A stretch of 64,000 bases of DNA, taken from NCBI GenBank assembly GCA_963812965.1, contig CAWEXG010000003.1, positions 124,001-188,000 of the forward strand, read 5' to 3'. The notes beneath the pieces were generated by a model. That model searched no databases, had not been told where the DNA came from, and worked only from the letters and a program-made list of their open reading frames with translations. The position numbers were made by a program, and so were the translations under genes. Positions 53,827-61,738 of this stretch are shown one piece after another. Numbering within the stretch: position 1 is the stretch's first letter; each line of letters starts with the position of its first letter. Source of the DNA: DASXMT01 sp963812965. GTDB taxonomy: Bacteria; Actinomycetota; Acidimicrobiia; Acidimicrobiales; RAAP-2.

Positions 53827-55797
53827 TCAGCCGGCGTTGGGTGACAGGCCGGTCATCGTGACGGCGATGTTCCCTGCCCTACCCACGTAGCTGGGAAGCC
53901 GACTGGCCTGCTCTGACCAGGGCATGAGCACGATCTGGGTGCGCTCGTGCCCGGTGGACACGAACCCGGAGCCGAGCTGTCCTTCCAGAAACGAACCGAC
54001 CTTCGGGTCGTACCCATCGGCGTCGAGCTGGTTGACCACGCCGATGAGCTCCTCGAGCTCGATGAGGTCGGAGGAGTTGAAACCGCTGTTGCCGACAAAG
54101 ACTGGTCCGTCGCTCCGGTCCAACCTCGGGGTCACCAGAGAGATGACCTTGCCGATCTTCGGATCAGAGGCCGCCGAGAGTGGGGGTAGCTCCACCATCC
54201 GGAAGGACAGGGTCGCACAGACCACCAGCGCCAAGATCACTAAGCCAATACGGACAGGTGCGGCTGCACGCCCCGGTACGCCGTACATCGCATCGACCGG
54301 CGGAGCAGCGCCTCTCGGCCGACCCAGCACGACGACACCCACACCGATCAAGGCCATGACCGGGACAACGATCTCCCACATCACCAAGTACCCGAAGATC
54401 AGACCGGTCAGGTGGCTCACACCTACCACCGCAGCAACGAACCCGACGAGGCTGAGCGCTCCCAGCCCGACGCCGAAGCGGTTGCGCTGTCTCACCGCCC
54501 CCACGGTCACCGCCACCCCGATCATGAGGATCACGACGACAGTAGCGACGGCGATGCCCGCATGGAGCGGCGTGCCGCCCAGAACGGTTTCGAGGGTCAT
54601 CACCTCGGACGGACCGACGACGAGCATCCCGTCGACCGAGACAACCGATAGGAGGGCGGTGTGTAGATCCTGAGGGACGTTTGTCGTCAAGCTCGCCCTC
54701 GCCTGGGCACTCTGATGCACAGGCGGCGAGGTGAAGAACCGGTAGATCAGGTCGAGGTTGCCCGGATTATGGGTCAGCTGTTCGATGATCGGCGGGATCC
54801 ACATGGCCACCAATACCACCAGGCCGACGATGCACCACCACCGCCCTCGTCGTGTCCAACGGAAACCCTCCGTACCGGTGGGCGTGGGGCTGACGGACGT
54901 GACACCCACACGAGCACCGACGAGGTCCAGGGCCTGGCCGCTCAAAGCTGGTTGGCCCGAAGCCTGGTTGTTCTGGAGTTGGTTGTTCTGGAGTTGGTTG
55001 TTCTGGAGTTGGTTGTTCTGGGCCCGTCGGTCCCGAACGGCACTGACCACACACGCCACCGCCGACACGGCGATGAGCGCCACCACCAACGGAGCCGTGG
55101 AGATATCGGTCTGGACGACGAACGTACCCACCACCATCGCCCCGAGCAGTGAGAGCGGCGATCGTGCCGGCGCCGCTGCGCACAGGACAGCCACGAGCAG
55201 CAGTGGAAAGATGACGACGGTGGGGTTCCACGGGCTGACCAAGGCGCCGAGCACGCTCTCCGAGTACGTGGCGCTGTTCGGTCCCGTGAACGACAGCTGT
55301 ATGGCCAGGAAGCCGACGAACACCGCAGCCCAGAGAGCCGGCGGCGCCCCGGCTCGACGGCGCACCACCCATACGATGCCGACAGCAGCCAACGCATTGA
55401 TCAGTGTGGCGCCGAAGAACTCCGCTCTCGCCCCCGAGCCGAGCAGCCGGTACGGGATGGTGAGCAGGTAGAAGTAGGTGGGACCCGGGTGGCTCCAGTT
55501 GAACCGGGAGAACGGGCCGAGCTCCTGACGCCATCGCAGTGCCATCCGGGTGTGTAGGTCGATCACGGCCAGATCGTCCGGAAGATAGACGTGGTTCGAG
55601 GCTGCCAGGAACCGCACCAGGATGATGCCGAACGGCACCACCAGTGAGCCGAAGGCCACCGTCGTCATCCAGAAGGACTTGCGAGACCGCTGGCCCCACA
55701 AGGGCGCCGTGCTGGTCGCATCCCGCTGCATGAACCGCAGATTGTACGGCGAGAACGCCGATCGCGCTGTTTTCGTTCCGCACGGTGCGAACCGCAT
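53827..55797 (-). CDS. GT-C-like membrane glycosyltransferase (paired with the 55.8-57.5 kb gene)
   Basis: The 656-residue protein has about 10 helices and a short extracytoplasmic C-terminal domain. First-loop features: LPDDLAVIDLHTRMALRWRQ with acidic residues, RFNWSHPGPTYFYLLTIPYR. Later WIPPIIEQLTHNPGNLDLIY and the tail with SGFNSSDLIELEELIGVVNQ. It shares PIIEQ-x-T-x(2)-PGNL with the divergent neighbour, marking the two as distant paralogs; it is not a CxCGD-family member. A QNNQL repeat occupies a basic cytoplasmic loop near residue 265. Start at 55797; a Met at about 55729 is an alternative. The substrate is unknown. Confidence 0.7.
   Translation of the reverse strand: MRFAPCGTKTARSAFSPYNLRFMQRDATSTAPLWGQRSRKSFWMTTVAFGSLVVPFGIILVRFLAASNHVYLPDDLAVIDLHTRMALRWRQELGPFSRFNWSHPGPTYFYLLTIPYRLLGSGARAEFFGATLINALAAVGIVWVVRRRAGAPPALWAAVFVGFLAIQLSFTGPNSATYSESVLGALVSPWNPTVVIFPLLLVAVLCAAAPARSPLSLLGAMVVGTFVVQTDISTAPLVVALIAVSAVACVVSAVRDRRAQNNQLQNNQLQNNQLQNNQASGQPALSGQALDLVGARVGVTSVSPTPTGTEGFRWTRRGRWWCIVGLVVLVAMWIPPIIEQLTHNPGNLDLIYRFFTSPPVHQSAQARASLTTNVPQDLHTALLSVVSVDGMLVVGPSEVMTLETVLGGTPLHAGIAVATVVVILMIGVAVTVGAVRQRNRFGVGLGALSLVGFVAAVVGVSHLTGLIFGYLVMWEIVVPVMALIGVGVVVLGRPRGAAPPVDAMYGVPGRAAAPVRIGLVILALVVCATLSFRMVELPPLSAASDPKIGKVISLVTPRLDRSDGPVFVGNSGFNSSDLIELEELIGVVNQLDADGYDPKVGSFLEGQLGSGFVSTGHERTQIVLMPWSEQASRLPSYVGRAGNIAVTMTGLSPNAG
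54967..55020 (-). repeat. 15-bp minisatellite in the GT gene (3.6 units)
   Basis: Three full copies and one partial copy of GTTGTTCTGGAGTTG encode a Gln-Asn-Asn-Gln-Leu repeat within a predicted cytoplasmic loop. Confidence 0.92.
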
Positions 55798-57497
55798 CCC
55801 CAGGCACTACCGTCACAGGACCGATGTTTCTAAGGCGGTTGGAGAGCATGCAATCCTCACGTTCGATGCGCCGAGGGATCCGGCTGATGTGCCACCTGGC
55901 AGGGGCAGCGCCATTTCTGGTGGCGTGCGCGTTCGAGATGTCTCGAGGCTGGCGACCCACTGGTGACGATGCCAACATCACTTTCCGCTCGTGGGACGTT
56001 CTCTCCTCCCACTCGCCCCTCGTCGGGCAGTTCTCCCAGGCAGCCGTGAGCTCGGGCCGCCCGATCTACGACCTGGGACCGCTCCTCTACTGGTTTCTGA
56101 CCATCCCCGTTCACCTCGACCACAACCAAGGCGCGCTGCTCGGAGCGACGATCCTCTGTGTCGTCGCTGTCAGCCTTGCCATCGAAGCGGCATGGTCCGT
56201 GCGCGGGTGGCCGGCATCGGTCGCCGTCGTTGCCATCGTGCTGACGGTCGTCGCCGTCTATCCCCGGGTAGCTCTCGACCCGACGTGGAACCCCGACGTG
56301 GGCCTCATCTGGTTCATCTCGACCGCCGCGCTCGCCTGGGCAGTGGCCGCAGGCCACCTCCGATGGTGGCCGGTGCTCGTCGTGGTCGGCTCGTTCAGCG
56401 CCCAGAGCCACCTGATGTTCTCGCTCGGATCGATCGCCTGCGTCGTCGTAGCCCCCGTCATCGGCGTCCTCCGTAGAAGCTTCGCCGAGCTTCCTGGCCG
56501 CAAAGTTGGATGGTGGCTCCCGAGCGGGGTGCTGATCGGGATCGCCTGTTGGGTGGCGCCGATCATCGAGCAGATCACCACCCACCCGGGCAACCTCACA
56601 CTGCTGGCTCGTTTCCACGGCTCCGAGCGCCCGAACGGCGCTGCGTTCGGGCTCCGTTCGCTCGCCGCTGCGGTGGGTCCCGTCCCCGTCTGGACCGGTC
56701 ATCCGTCCGTCACCGACCCGTTCACGCTGTTCAACAGCATCCAGTCCCATGCATCCCTGGACGGTGTGATCATCCTCCTCGGGCTGTGCGTCATCGGAGT
56801 GGTCGCCTGGATCACCAAGAGGCGCGACCTGGCCGCAGCGGCGGCGATCGTGCTGCTGCTCTCGTTGGCCGTGGTGTGGACGCTCGCCTCCTTGCCCTAC
56901 GGGTCGCTCACCATCTCCTACATCGACACCTCTTCGTGGCCGGTCGGTATGGCGGTGGTGCTGGTGGTGGCGTGGGCTGTGGTCGAGCTCGCCGTTGCCG
57001 CATCTCGTTCGCTCGCCCACAGGCACGGCGAACATCGATATCGGCCCAGTCGCAGCACGACCGATCGGAAATGGGCGGTGGTACTGGGCGCTGTCATCGT
57101 CGCCCTCGGTGCGTATGGTGTCCTCGCCAGCACGGTCACAGGGTCAGGCGTCGGGAACGCAGCCGAGATGGACGACCTGTGGACGACCGTGGCACAGGTG
57201 CAGTATGCGTCGAACCATATCGAGCAGGTGGTGCCACGGGGTCGGGTGAAGATCACCACTGAGAGCACCGACGATGGTCAGAACGCGCTCGACCTGTACG
57301 GAGTGAGTACGGGCGTGGTGTGGCAGCTGTACGCCGACGGTTGGCACCCGGAGACGACGCTCGCTCTGTCGACGTACAGCTCTCCTGTCGTCGCCCCCGG
57401 ACGAACGGTCCCACCGGTAACGGCGACGATCATCGGAGGCAACGGAAGCACGGTCCGGGTGCTGATCACCCATACCCCGTCCGCCAAGGTTCCCTGA
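55785..57497 (+). CDS. GT-C-like membrane glycosyltransferase (divergent partner)
   Basis: Up to 570 residues, with about 10 helices and a soluble C-terminal domain. First loop: GDDANITFRSWDVLSSHSPL (Asp-Asp near the membrane as in GT-C enzymes), YDLGPLLYWFLTIPVHLDHN, then DPTWNPDVGLIWFISTAALA, VAPIIEQITTHPGNLTLLAR. The C-terminal part has YASNHIEQVVPRGRVKITTE. The 5' end overlaps the neighbouring gene by 13 nt if both longest starts are used; ATG 55824 or 55848 are more likely starts and leave a tiny shared control region. The acceptor is unknown. Confidence 0.7.
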   Translation: MRTASPGTTVTGPMFLRRLESMQSSRSMRRGIRLMCHLAGAAPFLVACAFEMSRGWRPTGDDANITFRSWDVLSSHSPLVGQFSQAAVSSGRPIYDLGPLLYWFLTIPVHLDHNQGALLGATILCVVAVSLAIEAAWSVRGWPASVAVVAIVLTVVAVYPRVALDPTWNPDVGLIWFISTAALAWAVAAGHLRWWPVLVVVGSFSAQSHLMFSLGSIACVVVAPVIGVLRRSFAELPGRKVGWWLPSGVLIGIACWVAPIIEQITTHPGNLTLLARFHGSERPNGAAFGLRSLAAAVGPVPVWTGHPSVTDPFTLFNSIQSHASLDGVIILLGLCVIGVVAWITKRRDLAAAAAIVLLLSLAVVWTLASLPYGSLTISYIDTSSWPVGMAVVLVVAWAVVELAVAASRSLAHRHGEHRYRPSRSTTDRKWAVVLGAVIVALGAYGVLASTVTGSGVGNAAEMDDLWTTVAQVQYASNHIEQVVPRGRVKITTESTDDGQNALDLYGVSTGVVWQLYADGWHPETTLALSTYSSPVVAPGRTVPPVTATIIGGNGSTVRVLITHTPSAKVP

Positions 57498-57606
57498 CCA
57501 TCGACGAGAAAGGGCGGCTGCTAGCGTCTCCTGGCGCTCATGCTCTCCCTGACCTTCGTCTGCATGCTCACTGAGCACCGTGTGAGCACCACGTGAGCAT
57601 CGTGCC

Positions 57607-59640
57607 ATGAGCACTGGTGGGGGGGAGGCGACCGCTCTGGTCGAGGGGGAACACCGCACGCAACAACCCGCCCCATCCGGCACCCGGCTTGCTCCCCTCG
57701 ATGGGATCCGAGCCTTCGCCGTGCTGGCCGTGCTGCTGTACCACGGTGGGGTGTCGTGGGTGAACGGCGGACTCCTCGGCGTCGATGTCTTCTTCGTCCT
57801 GTCGGGATTCCTGATCACCTCGCTGCTGTGCCGTGAGTACCTGCGCCGGAGCACCATCGCCCTGAAGAGCTTCTGGGCTCGGAGAGCACGGCGTCTCCTG
57901 CCGGCGTTGTTCGTGTTGTTGGTGGGCGTGGCCGTGTACGCGCGCGTCTACGCGGGCTCGATCGACCTGCCCAGCCTGCGAGGCGATGCCATCTCGACCC
58001 TGCTCTACGTGGCGAACTGGCGGTTCATCTTCTCGGACCAGGGGTACTTCGCCCAGGCCGCAGCCCCGTCGCCGCTCCTGCACATGTGGTCGCTCGGGGT
58101 GGAGGAGCAGTACTACCTGATCTGGCCGCTGGTCGCCCTGTTCGTCCTCCGTCGCTTCGGCACCCGGGGATTGGCATGGACGGCCGGGGTGGGCGCCGTG
58201 GCGTCGGCAGTGCTGATGGCAGCCATGTTCCACACGGGGTTCTCGATCGATCGCCTGTACTACGGCACCGATACCCGAGCCCAGGCTCTCCTGGTCGGAT
58301 CGTTCCTCGGCGCCATCTCAGCCCACCGGAATTGGCACGTGATCCCAGCCCGGTGGGCAGACCCACCTGCCGGCCGTTGGGCCGGACGTCTCCTGGGTTT
58401 GTTCGGCGCCGCTTATCTCCTGTGGGCCTGGCATATCTATAACGGGCAGGCCACGTTCCTCTACAACGGAGGGTTCCTGATCGTCGCCGTGGCTGCCGGT
58501 GCCGTGATCACCACGGTCACCACATGGCCCACCTCGCTTCTGGCCAAGGCGTGCTCGTTCTCCGTCCTCACCTACATCGGTCGGATCTCTTACGGGCTCT
58601 ACGTCTACCACTGGCCCCTCTTCCTGGTGATCAACAACGCCCATACCGGTCTGACCGGTACGCCGCTGCTGCTGGTTCGTCTGGCCGTCACCGGCGCCAT
58701 TTCCGTCGTGTCCTACCACTTCATCGAGCTGCCCATCCGGCGAGCGGAGTTCTTCCATCACCGGCGAGGGTTGGTGGCGACCGGAGGTGTCGTCATCGCC
58801 ATGGCGGTCGTCCTCATCGTCGCCACGGTGACACCGACGAGCGCCAGGGTGACCGTGAACGCAGCTTCGGCCATACCGGCAGCAGAGCATCAGCAGCTCG
58901 CTGCGGCGAACGCTTTCACCACCAACCCGGTGCGGTTCGAGCTCTTCGGCGACTCGATCGCCCTCACCCTGGGCAACGGTCTGGCCATCAACTCGAAGCG
59001 GGACTTCGGCATCAAGCTGTACAAGGCCTATGTCATCGGCTGCGACCTCGACCCGGGGCTCGACATCCGAAACGCCGGCCAGGTCACCATCGCACCCCAG
59101 ACCTGCCTGGATTGGCCACAGCGCATCAGCGCACTGGTCAACCAAGACCGCCCCGAGGTCTTCGGCGTGCTGCTCGGGCGATGGGAGTCGTACGACCACC
59201 TCTACCAAGGCCACTGGGTCCATCTCGGTGAACCGGTCTGGGACAACCACATCGCCAGCCAGCTGAACGAGGTGGTGCGCATCGGCTCCTCCAAAGGTGC
59301 CAAGGTGGCGCTCTTCACCATGCCCTACGTCGACCTGTCACAGGAAGCTCCCAACGGGCAGCCGTACCCCGAGAACCAACCATCACGGGTGACCGCCTAC
59401 AACGCCATCGTCGAGAGGGTGGCGAAGGAGCACCCGGGGCTGGTGACGGTGATCGACCTGAACAAGATGCTCGATCCAAACGGTCACTACACCTCGACCA
59501 TCGACGGCATCGTCGTCCGCTGGACGGACGGCATTCACATCTCGTCGGCCGGTGACCAGTGGCTCCAGCCGAAGATCCTCCCGCAGATAGCCTCGCTCGG
59601 TCTGTCGTCCCGCGCCGCACAGCTCGATGGACCTCGATAG
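57607..59640 (+). CDS. Acyltransferase-3 / SGNH fusion (OafA-like O-acyltransferase)
   Basis: The 677-residue protein joins an acyltransferase-3 membrane domain (about residues 20-370: LAPLDGIRAFAVLAVLLYHG, VDVFFVLSGFLITSLL, ARRARRLLPALFVL, MWSLGVEEQYYLIWPLVAL) to a periplasm-side SGNH domain (about 420-677). The latter has block I FELFGDSIALTL and the DGIHISSAGDQWL Asp-x-x-His block. This fusion is known from O-antigen and peptidoglycan O-acetylation enzymes, where the SGNH part passes the acyl group to sugar. The next gene begins directly at 59641, with no spacer. Confidence 0.88.
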   Translation: MSTGGGEATALVEGEHRTQQPAPSGTRLAPLDGIRAFAVLAVLLYHGGVSWVNGGLLGVDVFFVLSGFLITSLLCREYLRRSTIALKSFWARRARRLLPALFVLLVGVAVYARVYAGSIDLPSLRGDAISTLLYVANWRFIFSDQGYFAQAAAPSPLLHMWSLGVEEQYYLIWPLVALFVLRRFGTRGLAWTAGVGAVASAVLMAAMFHTGFSIDRLYYGTDTRAQALLVGSFLGAISAHRNWHVIPARWADPPAGRWAGRLLGLFGAAYLLWAWHIYNGQATFLYNGGFLIVAVAAGAVITTVTTWPTSLLAKACSFSVLTYIGRISYGLYVYHWPLFLVINNAHTGLTGTPLLLVRLAVTGAISVVSYHFIELPIRRAEFFHHRRGLVATGGVVIAMAVVLIVATVTPTSARVTVNAASAIPAAEHQQLAAANAFTTNPVRFELFGDSIALTLGNGLAINSKRDFGIKLYKAYVIGCDLDPGLDIRNAGQVTIAPQTCLDWPQRISALVNQDRPEVFGVLLGRWESYDHLYQGHWVHLGEPVWDNHIASQLNEVVRIGSSKGAKVALFTMPYVDLSQEAPNGQPYPENQPSRVTAYNAIVERVAKEHPGLVTVIDLNKMLDPNGHYTSTIDGIVVRWTDGIHISSAGDQWLQPKILPQIASLGLSSRAAQLDGPR

Positions 59641-61722
59641 ATGAGCTCCGACGCCTCCCCGCAGCCCCCGGCTGGGCTCGACCCCGGGACATCGACCGGC
59701 GGACCGTCGCCCTTCGCCCCCAAACCCAAGAACGAACGCGTCAGCTCCCTCGACGGCCTCCGTGCCGTGGCACTGCTCATCATCATGGGCTACCACTTCG
59801 GGGTCGGGGGACTCCAAGGCGGCTTCTTCAGCCTCGATATCTTCTACGTCCTCTCCGGCTTCCTGATCACCGGACTGTTGTTGGGCGAGTACCAACGTCG
59901 TGGTCGGATCATCCTCTCGGCGTTCTGGCTGCGCCGTGCTCGACGCCTGTTACCAGCCCTGCTCGTCATGCTGGTGGTGGTCACCATCTGCGTGCGGTTC
60001 GTCGCACAACCAGGGACCTATCCCGACTTTCGCATGAGCGCCCTGTCAGCGCTCTTCTACTTCTCGAACTGGTGGCAGATCGCAGCCAGCGGCAACTACT
60101 TCGTGGTGACCGGTCCCGTCTCGCCTCTGACCCATACCTGGTCACTGGCGGTCGAGGAGCAGTTCTACCTGATCTGGCCACTGGTCGTGCTCGCTGTACT
60201 GCACGTCACCAAGAGCTTCGCCAAAGGAGTGCGGGCGCTGTTGGTGCTCTCGGTGGTCGGTGCCACCGCATCGGCAACAGAGATGGCCCTGCTCTACAGC
60301 CCAACAGCCAATACGACCAGGCTGTACTTCGGAACCGACACCCACGCCCAGTCCATCCTCATCGGCGCCGCCATGGCGTGCGCCATGCTGATGATCCAAC
60401 GGCGCCAGGGCACGACTGGTCTGGCACCACAGGCCACTTCACCCACTGCTCGGCGTCTGTTGGTGCTGGTGGGTCTGGTGGGCTTTGCGGTCATGTTCAC
60501 CCTGGCCGGCGTGGCAACCGGGACCGCAGCCTTTGACTATCAGGGTGGCTTTGCCATCTCGGCGCTGGCTTCGGCAGCGGTGATCATCGGGGCGGTGTGC
60601 GTGCCGTCGGGGATCGTGGCCCGGGTGTTGTCGCTGCGACCCCTGGTGTGGCTGGGGACGATCTCCTACGGCGCCTACCTGTGGCACTTTCCCATCTACA
60701 TCTTTGTCGACTCGACGAACACCGGTCTCTACGGCCTCTGGCTCATGGCGCTTCGGTTCGCCTCCACCATCGTCATCGCTGCAGCCAGCTTCTACCTGGT
60801 GGAACGCCCGGTCATGTACGGGACGTTCTGGCGGTCGCTGAAGGCCATCGTCCCCTCGGTGGCGCTTCTGGGGGCAACGGTGGCGGTCGTTGTTGCCGGG
60901 ACGGTGGTGGTGGCGACGGCGGCGCCGGGGGTGAACGTGAATGCCACCTCAGCCATCCCAGCAGCGGAGCACCAGCAGCTCACCGCTCGCCACGCCTTCA
61001 CCACCAACCCGGTACGGTTCGAGCTCTTCGGTGACTCGCTCGCCCTCACCTTGAGCTCGGGACTCGGCAAGAACACGAAGAGCCGCTTCGGCGTCGAACA
61101 GTACGGGGCCGCGGCTGCCGGTTGCGACCTCGACCCAGATCTGGAGGTGATGGTCGACGACGTGGCTCAACGCGTGTTCCCATCCTGTCAGGACTGGCCG
61201 GCACGATTGACGGCGATCACGAAACAGGACCGTCCCGATGTCGTCGGCATCCTGATAGGTCCCATGGAGATCCTGACCCACTACTACGACGGGCAGTGGA
61301 CACACGTCGGAGAGCCGCTCTGGGACAACCATCTCGTCAGTGATCTGAACGAGGTGGTACGCATCACGTCCTCAACCGGAGCGAAGGTGGTGTTTCTCAC
61401 CACGCCCTACATCGACCCACCCCAGGACGCTCCCAGCGGACAGCCGTATCCCGAGAACCAGCCGTCACGGGTGAACGCATTCAACGCCGTCATCCAGAAG
61501 GTAGCCAAGGAGCATCCGGGGTTGGTATCGGTGATCAACCTGAACAAGATCCTCGACCCAAACGGCCACTACACCCCGACCATCGACGGCATCACCGTCC
61601 GGTTCACCGACGGGCTCCACATCTCGGTCGCCGGTGGTGAGTGGCTCCAGCCAAGGCTCCTCCCGCAGATCGCTTCGATCGGGATGTCGTCCCGCGCCGC
61701 ACAGTCGCACGCAACGCAGTAA
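59641..61722 (+). CDS. Acyltransferase-3 / SGNH fusion (second copy)
   Basis: The 693-residue tandem paralog of the preceding gene: VSSLDGLRAVALLIIMGYHF, LDIFYVLSGFLITGLL, LRRARRLLPALLVM, WSLAVEEQFYLIWPLVVLAV, and the SGNH domain with FELFGDSLALTL and DGLHISVAGGEWLQ. Its SGNH half is very like the upstream one (shared QPYPENQPSRV, KVAKEHPGLVSVI), while the membrane half differs more, suggesting the same acceptor but different acyl donors, an inference. Its ATG touches the upstream TAG. Confidence 0.88.
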   Translation: MSSDASPQPPAGLDPGTSTGGPSPFAPKPKNERVSSLDGLRAVALLIIMGYHFGVGGLQGGFFSLDIFYVLSGFLITGLLLGEYQRRGRIILSAFWLRRARRLLPALLVMLVVVTICVRFVAQPGTYPDFRMSALSALFYFSNWWQIAASGNYFVVTGPVSPLTHTWSLAVEEQFYLIWPLVVLAVLHVTKSFAKGVRALLVLSVVGATASATEMALLYSPTANTTRLYFGTDTHAQSILIGAAMACAMLMIQRRQGTTGLAPQATSPTARRLLVLVGLVGFAVMFTLAGVATGTAAFDYQGGFAISALASAAVIIGAVCVPSGIVARVLSLRPLVWLGTISYGAYLWHFPIYIFVDSTNTGLYGLWLMALRFASTIVIAAASFYLVERPVMYGTFWRSLKAIVPSVALLGATVAVVVAGTVVVATAAPGVNVNATSAIPAAEHQQLTARHAFTTNPVRFELFGDSLALTLSSGLGKNTKSRFGVEQYGAAAAGCDLDPDLEVMVDDVAQRVFPSCQDWPARLTAITKQDRPDVVGILIGPMEILTHYYDGQWTHVGEPLWDNHLVSDLNEVVRITSSTGAKVVFLTTPYIDPPQDAPSGQPYPENQPSRVNAFNAVIQKVAKEHPGLVSVINLNKILDPNGHYTPTIDGITVRFTDGLHISVAGGEWLQPRLLPQIASIGMSSRAAQSHATQ

Positions 61723-61738
61723 CCCGTCGGCTCACGGG
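61723..61738. terminator. Short hairpin between the acyltransferase and lhr genes
   Basis: CCCGT (61723-61727) and ACGGG (61734-61738) flank a 6-nt loop right after the acyltransferase stop, in a 9-bp gap between convergent genes. A 5-bp stem without a T tract is weak support. Confidence 0.25.
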
